Below, piece by piece: positions 31,670 through 42,897 of a stretch of 64,000 nt of DNA. The stretch is from assembly GCA_029945375.1 (NCBI GenBank), contig CM057063.1, positions 1,364,001 to 1,428,000 of the forward strand. The letters run 5' to 3'. The notes beneath the pieces are model-generated. The model was not told the DNA's origin. It saw only the letters and a program-made list of their open reading frames with translations, and searched no databases. The translations under genes were made by a program, and so were the position numbers. Numbering within the stretch: position 1 is the stretch's first letter; each line of letters begins with the position of its first letter. Source of the DNA: Agaricus subrufescens (Eukaryota; Basidiomycota; Agaricomycetes; Agaricales; Agaricaceae).

Positions 31670-33430
31670 ATGCCTACAACATCCCCCGTCGGTTTCGAAG
31701 TTCGTAATAACATGAAACTTACGGACGAGGAAGGAGCCCGAGACAGAAAAGCGATGGACGAGCTATCCAACAGAATCAGGGCATCGGAAAACGAAATTGC
31801 TCGCCTGCAGGACAGACTCATCGTTCTCAACCAGATGAAGAAGGATAACGAACACTTCATCAAGGTCCACCAAGGCCTTCTCTCTCCTATTCGTCGACTT
31901 CATCCAGAGATCCTTCAGGAAATATTCTGTCTATGCCTTCCGATTGCCCACAATGCGGTGCTTAGCTTCAAAGAAGCACCACTATTGCTTGGCCGAGTGT
32001 GTGGCCACTGGCGGCGGGTTGCTTATTCCACGCCCGCACTGTGGTCTTCCATTCATATCAATACCGCCCCCCTCACCTTTCCGAGACCTGAAGCGAGATT
32101 GGAAACGATCGATGCTTGGCTTACTCGCTCAGGCGGGTTGCCACTTTCCATCTCTATCTCGATGTTGACCATTATGGAACCTGATTTGTTCTCTCGAGAA
32201 TTTCGACCATACTTTAACCTCATTGTCAAATATGTTCGACGATGGAAGCACCTTCATTTCCAAGCTCAGGAAGACTGTGACCCAATGCGTTTCCTTATGG
32301 AGATCAAGGCGGATGATCTTCCCCTACTGGAGGTATTGCACGTTGAAGGTGGAAGCCAAACGAATAGCTCGTATTCGACGAAGGATGGCGTTTTTTCAGC
32401 TCCTTTGCTCCGTGATCTATCCGTATACTATCATCCTTTGCGGCTGCTCAGCCTCCCCATCAATTGGAGCAACCTTATAGGCCTCGACTCATCGCTTTCT
32501 AATCTATCGCATGATTTCAAAATTTTATCTCTTTGTCCCAATCTGGAGACTTGTACCCTGAGGGGAAGCCGTTTGGATTCTACACAGTCCTCCAATATCT
32601 GTCCAAGGATAGTTCTACCCAAATTGCGTACGCTGCGCTTCTACGGGATGGAACCAATGCACCACAATGACTATTTAACCCTACTCAACAACCTCTTCGC
32701 CCCTGCTCTACGACACCTATCATGTCAACTCTGCAATTGGTCTCTTTCATCTATGACGGGCCTTTCGGATCCCGGCCAGTTCTTGCCCCCGGAGGTCTTT
32801 AAAACTTTCTTACAAAGGCTGGGTGAACCGCTCGAAGAATTGGATTTGCGCGCTTATAGCGGCGGGACAAGCGATTTGATAGATCTTCTCAGTCTATGCC
32901 CAGGGCTGAAGAGGTTGTCATTACGATCCTTTTGCAGTTTTTACCCTACATGCGAAAGGTTGTTAGGAGGGCTGTTGAATGACCGTCTGCTGTTGAGGTT
33001 AATTCCAGACGAACATAGGAATCTTTGCCATCTGTGTTCACTCGCTGAACACGAACACGAACAAGAACAAGAACAAGATGTAGAAAGGGATGATTCGGTT
33101 CTCGTTTCGTCTACTTGTCTCTGTCCCAACCTCGAAGTCCTCAATATCACTGGTGCTGACTGCTCAGAGCACATCTTACTCGAATTTCTGAATTCACGTT
33201 TGGTGGACTACGAGAAGTATGATATCGCACGTCTACATCGATTCAGGATAATATCTTGCAGGCCAACATCGGACGACGATGATGTGAAGGGGGCCATTGA
33301 CAGTATAGCTGAGAAGTCGGGAATACAAGTAACATTTGAACCACATGCGCCAGCACCTGTTCCTGGACCTCTGCCACGCTCTCCGCCCCTACACGAAGAT
33401 CCTTTTATTGAAGAACTACCTGTATTTTGA
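31670..33430 (+). CDS. F-box-like protein 6 of tandem array
   Basis: An intronless member. ATGs at 31670 and 31712 are both in frame. The second (MKLTDEEGARDRKAMDEL) lines up with the starts of the sisters, and the first gives 586 residues. The F-box-like domain is LSPIRRLHPEILQEIFCLCL, then LLLGRVCGHWRRVAYSTPAL. A small His/Glu/Gln run (EHEHEQEQEQ), coded by GAACAA repeats near 33050-33075, interrupts the Leu-rich half. The protein ends PLHEDPFIEELPVF. It is the last intact array member; its 3' flank reappears 3.9 kb away next to a decayed relic. A likely SCF adaptor; the substrate is unknown. Confidence 0.83.
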   Translation: MPTTSPVGFEVRNNMKLTDEEGARDRKAMDELSNRIRASENEIARLQDRLIVLNQMKKDNEHFIKVHQGLLSPIRRLHPEILQEIFCLCLPIAHNAVLSFKEAPLLLGRVCGHWRRVAYSTPALWSSIHINTAPLTFPRPEARLETIDAWLTRSGGLPLSISISMLTIMEPDLFSREFRPYFNLIVKYVRRWKHLHFQAQEDCDPMRFLMEIKADDLPLLEVLHVEGGSQTNSSYSTKDGVFSAPLLRDLSVYYHPLRLLSLPINWSNLIGLDSSLSNLSHDFKILSLCPNLETCTLRGSRLDSTQSSNICPRIVLPKLRTLRFYGMEPMHHNDYLTLLNNLFAPALRHLSCQLCNWSLSSMTGLSDPGQFLPPEVFKTFLQRLGEPLEELDLRAYSGGTSDLIDLLSLCPGLKRLSLRSFCSFYPTCERLLGGLLNDRLLLRLIPDEHRNLCHLCSLAEHEHEQEQEQDVERDDSVLVSSTCLCPNLEVLNITGADCSEHILLEFLNSRLVDYEKYDIARLHRFRIISCRPTSDDDDVKGAIDSIAEKSGIQVTFEPHAPAPVPGPLPRSPPLHEDPFIEELPVF

Positions 33431-33793
33431 TTGACTTAGATTTGTATACTGATTGCCACGTTTTTGTGATAGTAAAGCTGTAGATATGTGTGTCTGAAAT
33501 TCAAAGGCTCGAAATTGGTGGTGAACCCCGACAGTGATAGAATTTGTGGCAAGAGTCATCCACTACTAATGGAATGCCTTAGGTTATCGGACACTCCTAA
33601 AAACATACATATTGTAAGATAAACAATAGCCCGAGTGAGCCGGGATTATCAAATTTAGCGCAGTAGAGAGAATTTCCCTGTGGAAGCGGAGCGCAGTGAC
33701 TACTTTTTAACCATCGAGTAATTAGGCAGGTGGAACAAAACCAAAAAAACTGAGTCAATAAACCCGAAAGCATAAAATCCAGGGAGTACCATA
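33431..33793. other. Convergent spacer; array 3' flank
   Basis: This lies between F-box 6 (+) and the CAX gene (-). Bases about 33527-33617 (GACAGTGATAGAATTTGTGG and onward) recur at about 37468-37560 beside the F-box relic. No gene is seen. Confidence 0.55.
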
Positions 33794-36525
33794 TTAAGAA
33801 CACAGCTCTGCAAAGGCAGCGGAGATATCGGTACCTGTCAATCATGTCAGCTCGTCAACTTCATCTACTTATTCTAAAAGAAAGCAAAATTATACCAGGG
33901 TAGAACCAAAGCGTCAAGGCGATGATGAGATAAAGAGCTATTCAATCGAGTGTCAGGGATTCCAAGCACTGCATGAGTGTAAATTGCACTGACACATCAA
34001 CATAAATCCTTTCATCCAATTCGATTTCCCGTCCTGGTAGGAAAAGTTGACTACTAAAACTGTCCGCAATTGAACCAGGTGAGATTACAAGGGATTTAAA
34101 ACTGAAAAAGAACATACTGCTGAAAAAAAGTGTTATAGACTCGTAGGGATCAAACCAGAAAGTCATGGGTTTATCCATTATCCAACCGAGGGTAACCATG
34201 AAGCTGTAACAGACATTCAGAATTCGTCCGGATGAAGGTAGCCTCTTGATTTACGGTAACACAAACAGAGCAATTTGCTACGGCAAGTAAATCAACAACA
34301 TTCCAAGTCCCCGAGATGACTAGGAACTTACACGACTAGATCCTGTAGCGACCGTCAAACTCATATTCAATTTGTCTCTGACGGAGGCAGTAACGTCGGT
34401 GACGTGTCCTGAGTTTCATGTGAGTACTAATTCGATGCAACGCGTTAAAGGACCCTACCTGCAACATTACCCACCACCGGGAGGAGAATGACACCAACAA
34501 ATTCAGTACGAACACCGCCTCTAGCAACCAAACCTTGCGTCGCTTTGACAAGGAAATTTACTGTAACTGCCGTGAGCTGATCAAGGAACGTTCTGTCAGG
34601 AAGTACCGATATCACGAAAAAAAAACTCGCTGCGCACTGCTGTAGCAATCACGAGAAAACCAATCGTAACATAAGCATTTAATGTTGGTATTTCTACCTC
34701 GCTATCCATTGATCCAGACTCCTCATCTCTGGTGGCAACGTGGTGTGCATCACCCGTGGCAGCAGAGGAGCCTGGGACTCGATAGTTCCGTGGAGCATAT
34801 GCTCTCGAGCGAGTGGCAGGAGACTTGTTGTCTTCGAACATTTCGGCATGGGAATAGAGTAGGAAAAGTAGGTATGCGCTATAGGCTGTGGTGAAATTGT
34901 AGATTAGCACCAAAGATATACCCATACAAAAGTTCTACGCACTGACGAGAAGTATGATCGCTGTCTAATGGACAAGTGATGTCAGTCAAACAAATACCCT
35001 AAGAAATCATATGCTACGTACTCCGCGGCTCGCGGACAAGATGGCATGAGTCTCGAGGGTCTGACTGAGCCCCGACGAAAAGTGGAACGCCGCGGGCAAC
35101 AGCACGGCGATAACACTGATCGTCAAGAGTGATGCGTTCACTTGAGAGATACCTGTAGTTACAAGGTATTTTAGTATCTTCAAGGCAAAATTCCAAGCGA
35201 GTGACGTACCAGCACCGATACCTTGTTCCGAATATTTGATACCACCAGCAAAGAAACACAACCCAACGCGTAACACTGGTAATAACAAATGAGCGAACAT
35301 GCAAAAGAATCTGACGTCAAATATAACACATACACAAGTTATTTAAAATAGACCCCACCACTGCCAGAAAAACATGAGGTCAGTAATTGGAGGACGTACA
35401 TTGACGACAGAGAACGGTGTCGAGAACTTGACACCACAGGGGTTACCAGATTTCGGGCGATAAAACTATGCATGACTTACACGAGGCCTGCACAATGCGG
35501 ATTTGACAGTGAGCAAGTGCTATGATCTGTTTGCTAGGTTTAGGTTTCAAACTTGCCAGCGATTGCGTTATGTCACTTACGGCAACAATAAAGGCAAGTC
35601 TGTTCAAAAAATACCGGATTTAATCGATTCCGCGCATCAACTAATTCAAAACAACTTACGAATTTCCCTACGCACGCATAAAATCAAAATTGTATCATTA
35701 CAAAAACAAGTGAGTGTCTCACCAATGTAGCGTTCAAAAGGCCCGCGAGCGTCTGGCCCACTCGGATAGATAGCTCTCCTGTGGCATAAGCGATCGACTA
35801 AAGGGAATCAAGCAAAAGAATGGGTTGATATAGGCCATACATTGAGAAAAGACGGTAGTGCGAACCCTTGCCAAGGGTATGAGTGCGATAAATGAAACTG
35901 GTCATGTTCATTGTCAAGAACAAAGAAAGTATTTCACAATGTTCTACGCGACTTACAGACGAAAACCAAGGTGTCTTTTTTACTGTTCGAATCAGGGAAG
36001 GCAAAATGGAAGGCCCACTATCGGAGGATCCGGTCAATGGTGGTATTCATTAGATAGTAGGCAGAATTTACCGAAAAGGGGATGAAAACGAGGAGGACAT
36101 TGAGATCTTCGTCACCAACAGTTACCAACAGTGCCTTCAAGGTTAAAAAAATAGAACCACTCACAAGTCGTACAAACGATTGATCGGACGCTCTGTACAA
36201 CAGTAGGAGCATCGCCAACTCTCTTTTCAGGCACCGTTAGTGTCAACACTGCCCCACGTAATTTGCCCCAATTCATCGTGCCGCGACCCCCAATACCGTC
36301 CCCGTTGTCCGCATATGTTGGGTCAGTATTAGCGGCCCGCCTTCTGATATGGGGCCTGGATAAATCGTGCTTTTGTGGGTGGTCCTGAAGTAGGCTTACG
36401 AAGGCTTCTTCGACTCTATGTTTAACAGTAGCATGCGGTTGTTCGTGTGAGACGCTAGATGAATTCGCGTGTTCTATGCCCCCAGCCCCATCCGTGGACC
36501 TCGTTGGATGATAAGAGTCGGGCAT
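33794..36525 (-). CDS. CAX-type Ca2+/H+ exchanger homologue with altered signature motifs
   Basis: The start at 36525 (MPDSYHPTRSTDGAGGIEHA) leads into a polar N-terminus of about 120 residues. At least ten further exons then give a vacuolar CAX/VCX1-like multipass fold: YLNVLLVFIPFSWAFHFAFP, RVGQTLAGLLNATLGN, IIALAHCQIRIVQASLVGSI, LCFFAGGIKYSEQGIGA, NASLLTISVIAVLLPAAFHF, YLLFLLYSHAEMFED, EFVGVILLPVVGN, then FMVTLGWIMDKPMTFWFDPY, VVNFSYQDGKSNWMKGFMLM and TDISAAFAELCS at TAA 33794-33796. Oddly, both exchanger signatures lack their glutamate. The first reads GNSLAFIVA where GNAVELIVA is usual. The second reads GNVAGHVT where GNAAEHVT is usual. Frames and splice sites look otherwise intact, including an 8-base exon (35660-35667). 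This suggests an altered or dead transporter. Confidence 0.82.
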
Positions 36526-37094
36526 GCTTGGGTTAGGCAGGTGGATTAGTAAAGAATGGGATTAAGATTGATTTGGGAGGAGGGAAGAAGGAACCACGAA
36601 TACCAGAAGACAACATGAATCCTACTTCGACTTTTATGGTCTGTAGTGATGGTGGTATGATTAAGCAGGGTTATAGTAGGATGAAGAAGCTGTGGACGTG
36701 AATGAGGCGGTATTCGCGCATCCTGTTATCACCCGAACTAAGCTTAATGGAGAAGCAGATTCAGGCCATTTTTGGAACAGGCGCGTATCTAATTCACCGT
36801 AAGCTATACATCTCCATTAGTACTATCTCCAGCCGTTCTCTTATGCACAAGTTACAAAGCTGTTGTGTTATGCCCTACAAAATGCTACACTTGACCAGGT
36901 ATACGCTTGTTAAACATCAATGATAAAATGGCTATCTTAGAGCACGGAAAACGGAAGCGCAGGATACCGACCAATCCGACTTCCAGAGCGCCTAGCACTG
37001 GCACGAGGGGGTTCAGGCGCCGGTATGTTCTAGGCTAATTCAGATGGCTTTCCATATTCAATGTAGAAGCCCAGAAACTGGCTCATGTCGTCCG
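36526..37094. other. Upstream region of the CAX-like gene
   Basis: About 570 bases without a supported gene. A short plus-strand frame at 36702-36923 has no family features. The region should contain the CAX promoter (-), but no clear TATA element was found. Confidence 0.4.
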
Positions 37095-37593
37095 AAAAAG
37101 GGTGGAATCTTTTCTCCCTCTTACTCCGCGATCTGTCTGGCAGTGTATACTTCTACCTTGTATGGCTGCAAGCTTGTCATCTTTTTCGATCGGAAAAATA
37201 GCTCTCCACTTGTCATCCTATAATCTGCTGGGTATTCTATCTCCTTGTTGCAATCTGTGAACTTGTACTTTGAGAGGAGGCCATTCATTCTCCTCACAGC
37301 CCCCTGATGCTATGTCAAGGATCAACATAAACTGCAGATATCGAGTCTCCGCGGGACGATACTAATGCATAACATTGAATTGTTGGCAACATCTGAGAAC
37401 CTCCTCACACCACCACCTTGAAATTGGTCCCCTTCATCCGCCACGGATTTTCCATATTAATAGGCCGAAAATCAGACAGTGACAGTTTGTGGCAAGAATC
37501 ATTCACTACAGTTTGCCTAGTTTCATCGTATATCACCTAAAAATATATGTACTGCAAGACTTATATATATACAAAAATTATTTGTTACTATCC
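37095..37593 (+). pseudogene. Decayed F-box-array relic with array 3' flank
   Basis: Bases about 37103-37430 resemble the middle of F-box copies 5 and 6: TCTCCCTCTTACTCCGCGAT matches the APLLRDLS region, ACTTGTACTTTGAGAGGAGG matches the ETCTLRG region, and GAGAACCTCCTCACACC matches the LLNNLFAPA region. All are full of stops and indels. Bases about 37468-37560 match the 3' flank of F-box 6 (33527-33617). The relic therefore marks a former extra array member, now separated from the array by the CAX gene. Confidence 0.65.
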
Positions 37594-39442
37594 TCAAAAC
37601 GCATATTGACGATCTTCTGGGTGAACAATCGTTGTCCTTTTGTCCGTAAAGTTATAGAAGTCAAACCTTCCATATCCGGAGGACCCACTGTAGGGGACGT
37701 CAGAAGATTAAAAAAAACATGAACCCCAATCTACTCACGAGAGCCCGACTAGTTCATCGACAGGTTCAGGGTGTATTGTAATTCCATTAATGTTTACCGT
37801 GCCTTGACACATGATAAGCACTGCTAGTAACTAGACGCAGATAATATTGAACTCACCAAAGCGCATATGGAACGCAATATCCCGCGCTTTCGAGATGTCT
37901 CTCGACCACACAGATGAGGTCAATGAATAAGTAGTCGTGTTCGCAAGTTCAATTGCATCGTCAACATTTTCATAAGTCGAGAAAAGGATGACTGACAAAA
38001 ATAAAGACTAATCAGTCTCTGGGCAGAGGATCGAAATTAAATAAACCCTACCTGGTCCAAATGACTCTTCATCCCAGAGTTTCATTCCAGGCTTAACGCC
38101 CGTGAAAAGATGCGGTTGAACAACAGCCTTATCCCTCGTCAGATCTCCTAGTAAGGCTTGTGCCCCTCCAGCTTTTGCCTCATTGAGGATGCCGATGAGG
38201 CGTTCGGCAGACTGTTCCGAGAACAGGGGCCCTATTTGGGCGCCACAGCTGCCCGGCACGGCACCGGCCTTGATGCCAGATGCTATCTCCCGAATCGCAG
38301 CAACTAAACTCTCCGCTACATCCTTATGGACGATGACCCGCTCCGTCGACATGCAGACCTAACGTGTCATCAGCTGCCCTGCTCCTTGAGAGTATATAAC
38401 TTTTGGAAATCACCTGGCCAGAGTTGACCAACCCACCGAAGACTATGCCTCTCGCAGCTTCTTTGAGATTGGCGTCTTCAGTGACCTGACCGAAGACGGA
38501 TTAGAGCCGTTCCGAAGCGAGTCTCACGGATCCACATACAATACAGGGTGCTTTACCACCCAATTCAAAGACACATGGTTTCAAATGTTTGGCGGCTTCA
38601 CCAGCGATAATTCTTCCAATACGGTCACTTCCAGTGAACTAGGCCAAGTTCAACATCAGGTAATATCTCCAAGATGGTCCCATTACTCACGTTGACGTTT
38701 CTTATTTTAGGATGAGCAATGATCTCCCTGACCAACGCAGGGGTGGTCTCCGGAGAAGTGGCCACATAGTTTAAGACACCGTTCGGTAAACCAGCGTCAT
38801 GGAACAACTTCGTAACGAGATAATGAGTTCTTGCGGTAAGCTCGGAACCTTTCATCACAATCGTGTTCCCACAGAAAATCGCAATCGATACAGCCCGAAT
38901 CGTCAACGCAACGGGTGCGTTCCAAGGCGCTATCGCAAACCTACGGGCCGAAAGTCCAAAAAAACACACCTCCAAAATAGAGAAAGAGTAACTTACAACA
39001 CTCCTTTAGCCCTCGGCTGAACATACACCATTGCTCCTGGCACATGAGCAGCAGGATAAAACTCTCCTCTGAGTTTCTCTTCAACAGCTATTCCGGTCTG
39101 GATATAACCTTTGCCGAGGAAAACGTCAAAACCACTCCACGACTCCGTGAAAGCCATTTCTTCTCTACTCGTCTTCGCCAAAAGGTTTCCCCAATGTTCA
39201 GTACACAAAAGTTCAAGAGCTTTATTATAGATCTGCCTTCTTTCTATAAGACGAGTCTTTTCCCAAGTCTTATAGGCTTTAGCAGCTGCTTCGATGGCAT
39301 CACGACAATCCTGGCTTGTCGCAGACGCAACAGTTCCAACAAGAACACCAGTCTGAGGCGTGTGGACTTCATATGTCTCGGAGTTGCCTCCAGGTCGCTC
39401 TTGACCGTCGATAACGAGAGGCGTAAAGGGAACTTGAGCCAT
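37594..39442 (-). CDS. NAD(P)-dependent aldehyde dehydrogenase (vanillin/salicylaldehyde dehydrogenase-like)
   Basis: This enzyme oxidises an aldehyde to the acid; aromatic aldehydes are the likely substrates by family resemblance. The start at 39442 gives [19 protein letters not shown]. The ALDH fold follows in about eight exons: [20 protein letters not shown] (cofactor-binding region), [20 protein letters not shown], then the catalytic Glu region [20 protein letters not shown] and the catalytic Cys in [19 protein letters not shown]. Later come LWDEESFGP, a [16 protein letters not shown] loop, and the last exon [20 protein letters not shown], ending at TGA 37594-37596. Length is about 490 residues, normal for the family. 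No signal or membrane segment is seen, so it is probably cytosolic. The exact substrate cannot be read from sequence. Its 3' end adjoins the F-box relic. Confidence 0.88.
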
Positions 39443-39819
39443 GGTAGATTAGGAATGGATAATGGATTTGAGACCGAATGGATCGAGCATACAGTTTATA
39501 AAGTGACGTTCTGTGATAAAAATCATCGGTTTCACCCATCGGATGCTATATCAAGGACGGAGCAAAATGCTGTTAAAGGGTCTATGCCCTTCCGTACTCT
39601 CACAGACGAAGCGGATTCTAGTTCATCCACTAGGAAATCCGTGATCACCTGCATTACCAGTATCCATAAGCCTGGGTACTGTATAAGCGCGTGTGTCCTC
39701 GACCAGACCTCAGGACTGCCACTTCACAGGCGTATAGGTAGTTATTTCAATGATCTACGTAGAGCAAAGACGCATATATTTCAAAATACTTGTTGTCTCT
39801 CTAAGTGTACATTTTTCTT
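39443..39819. other. Spacer between PFK 3' end and aldehyde dehydrogenase start
   Basis: It contains the promoter of the aldehyde dehydrogenase and the 3' UTR of the phosphofructokinase, both on the minus strand. An antisense frame running 39044-39823 is largely a shadow of the dehydrogenase exon. No gene is seen. Confidence 0.5.
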
Positions 39820-42800
39820 CTAAAGAATAAGATCACTAGGCCTTGGCGTTTCGGACCCCAATGGATGGAGGCCAAGGAATTGTGGTTTCGCTCCCAGGTT
39901 CTCAGTTAGGGTTTTGATTCCCGCCCACCATGCATTCTTTCCCCTTCTGTTCTGCATATCGGCATGCTGATGAACCTCTCGCACGGGCACCCACTTTAAT
40001 GAGCTAGATTGGATCGTGATAACGGCTGCAGTGGCATCATCAGACGCATTCCGTTTATGGCCCTGCGCCACCGCCTCTCGATAATGCTGTTCTAAAAATT
40101 GCATGCACTTGATTGACAGGCGCACCGCGTGTACTCGATCCATCGGCGATGGCACACCTCCTTGCAGTGTATGCCCTAGTGAGGCTGAGCGGGCATCAAA
40201 AAGGCCACCACCTTCTTCATCGAACATTTTAGTTAAGACGGAGGTACTATAGATGTGTGAGGATGCCTCGTTCCTATAAATGTTCATTCAGGATTGCAAC
40301 GACAAGTGCGATCAATCGATTATACCTGATGATGATGCGTCCCTCACGTCTACCCTTAACATCGAAAGCGTAGCGTGTTCTCAAGAACTTGACATCTTGA
40401 CGTAGCATATCCAGCGATATACCGTCCTCAGGTGTGTAGACAAGAGTAGCACCAGTCTGTCCACCGGATCAATGTACATCTCACACGAGACAAAAACTAC
40501 GACTCACAGCTAAAGCACCCATAGTTGCAATATAACCACATTTCCCTCCCTGGGTCTCCACCACGAAAACACGGTCGCGACTAGCGCTGGCGCTTTGTTT
40601 AATGGCGTCACAGGCACTCACCAGCGTATTCAAACTAGTGTCACTGCCAAGGCTGTACTCTGACACCGGTACATTGTTGGAGATGGTGGCGGGAAGGTGA
40701 ACCATCGGGATGTGGAATGCCGGGTAGTGTTTTCGACCCTCTTCTAACTGCAACAAGGAGTGGAAGCCTTCAAACCCACCAATGATCACGAGGCCATCGA
40801 AACCGTAATCCTGGAATTTAGCAGCGATTGATCCAATATCCATAGACGGTAGCCACCGATTGGTCCCAAGTTCAGATCCTCCTCGAGGGCTCCATGCGTC
40901 GACACTTAGCCAGTTTAATTCGTTGATGTGACCATCGAGCAGTCCGCGGAACCCATTGTGAATGGCGAGAGGAGTATGTCCCTGGCGTATACAATAACGG
41001 GCAATTGCACGGGTGGCAGTATTCATACCACCGGCAGGGGCACCCATACTAAGAATAAATTAGGTCAAGCGTAAGGAGGATGTGTGTACACTCACTGTAT
41101 GATCCCAATGCGCATTCTCTAATGAGAGGCAGTGAACGAAGGGGTCAAATTTAATCTTTCCGACTAACTTACCTGTTCAGGAGGTATTTTGGAACTGTCG
41201 TCGAACAGAGAAGAGACTGACGAAAACGCGTCAAAATAGCCTAAAAAATCAGATCCACGAGCGGCAAGGGCCTTGTCAAACTCCTTCGCCTTGATAAGTC
41301 GAGCAACATTTCTGGTCTTCGATCTGTGAGGCCGAGACAATTTCCACTTTGAGAGACGAAACAAACCTCTTCAACAGCTTCCATCAATGGAACACGAGTG
41401 ATTTTATTTTCTTGAATCCCGATCATGTAACTGGGTGTCCCGGGTTTGGCCTCCAAGATAGCTTCCACTGCCTCCACACCTTGAAGGGTTGGCTAGCGGG
41501 ATAATGAGAACATGACAAACGCGTCTGCATCAATATAATTACCAGAATGCGGTCCATAGCACAGGGAGGTCCACCTCGCTGAGTGTGTCCGAGTGTTGTG
41601 ACTCGGGTATCCAAACCCAAGCGTTCCGTCAGTACATCCTTGATGTACTCTGCACGAATAGGTTTTAAATCCAGGTCATGGGCACCTTCAGCAACTATAA
41701 CAATTGTTTTACGTTTCCCCACTGCACGATGCTGATGACAGGATTAGTCGGACAAACAGGTTGCGTACGAAACAGGAATCGCGCCTTCTTTATTTCAGCA
41801 CAAAGTTCGTCTTCCCATGGATTCACTTTAGGTGGCCGTTCCGGGATGAAAATGAAATCAGCACCACCACTATCACGCATGAACATTGGTGCCTAAGGAA
41901 TTGAACGTGCAACACTCACGCAACGCCGGCTAGAACCGCCAACCAACCACAAGCCCGACCCATAACTTCAACGACGAAAGCCCGAGAGTGACTGTATGCG
42001 GTTGAATTGATGTTATCGATAGCTTCGCAGATCCGGTGTAATGCGGTCGGGGCGCCAATAGTTAAGTCGGTCAGCGACATATCATTGTCAATGGAGCCAA
42101 CTAAACCACATATGCGTAGATGTGCATGTGCTGCGAATCGCTCCTCGGAGATCTTTCCTGAGCAACGTTGTCAGGATCAGAGAGAAAAATGACACAAACG
42201 ACAAAACCTTGATCATGCAGTTCCTGAATGAGACTCGGCCACTCTGCTCTAAAAATATCGGCCCCAGTCAAGGAGCCATCGCCACCGCAAACGATAAGAG
42301 CATCAATTCCCTCCTTAATTAGGTTGTGGGCAGCCGCAAGACGACCCTCGTGTGTCCGAAAACTGGTTGATCGTGCTGTACCAATGAGAGTACCCCCCTA
42401 GAATACTGATCGGGACGACGTGTGGCAAACAAGATGTATTTATTTGTCACCCACCTGTGAATACCATCCCCGAACGTCGTCCCACCCCACACGTATAATG
42501 TACCTGCCCTTGAGTGTACGGCCGCCCACATATTCAGCCGTGCCATCTTTGAGCAACTCGCCATCACCGAACCGCAGGTTATGGGTGAGATTTTGATCAA
42601 GTAAAGCTTCAGCGTCCTTTTCAATGCTTGCGATGGCGGCTTCATCCGGGGCAGTTGACTGACTGGCCATTCTGACCAGGACGGCCTCATCTTGCGTTGC
42701 GTGAGAATTTCCTCGGACAAGGCCTTCGTAACCTTCCCGAACGACCCACATCTCACAACCCCTTGCATTAGAAATGAGACTCAGAGTAAGATGAAATCGA

Positions 42801-42897
42801 GATGGAATCACTTGAGAATGCCACTTCTGACGATTGCGCGCACGACAGCGTTCATGCCTGCACTGTCGCCACCCGAGGTGAGGACGGCGATTTTCAT
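39820..42897 (-). CDS. PFK1: ATP-dependent 6-phosphofructokinase (fungal two-lobed type)
   Basis: This enzyme phosphorylates fructose 6-phosphate to fructose 1,6-bisphosphate, the committed step of glycolysis, in the cytosol. The start at 42897 gives [20 protein letters not shown], the usual N-terminus. N-terminal lobe: [52 protein letters not shown], the catalytic [10 protein letters not shown], then [19 protein letters not shown] and [19 protein letters not shown]-terminal lobe (regulatory in eukaryotes): [74 protein letters not shown] and [19 protein letters not shown]. It ends PRPSDLIL at TAG 39820-39822. About nine short introns. Length near 780 residues fits filamentous-fungal PFK without the yeast N-terminal extension. 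No disabling change was noticed. Confidence 0.92.

Noticed and set aside
39044..39823. Plus-strand frame of 259 residues over the aldehyde dehydrogenase start
   Set aside because: It is mostly antisense to the first dehydrogenase exons, with no family features. The rest is spacer.
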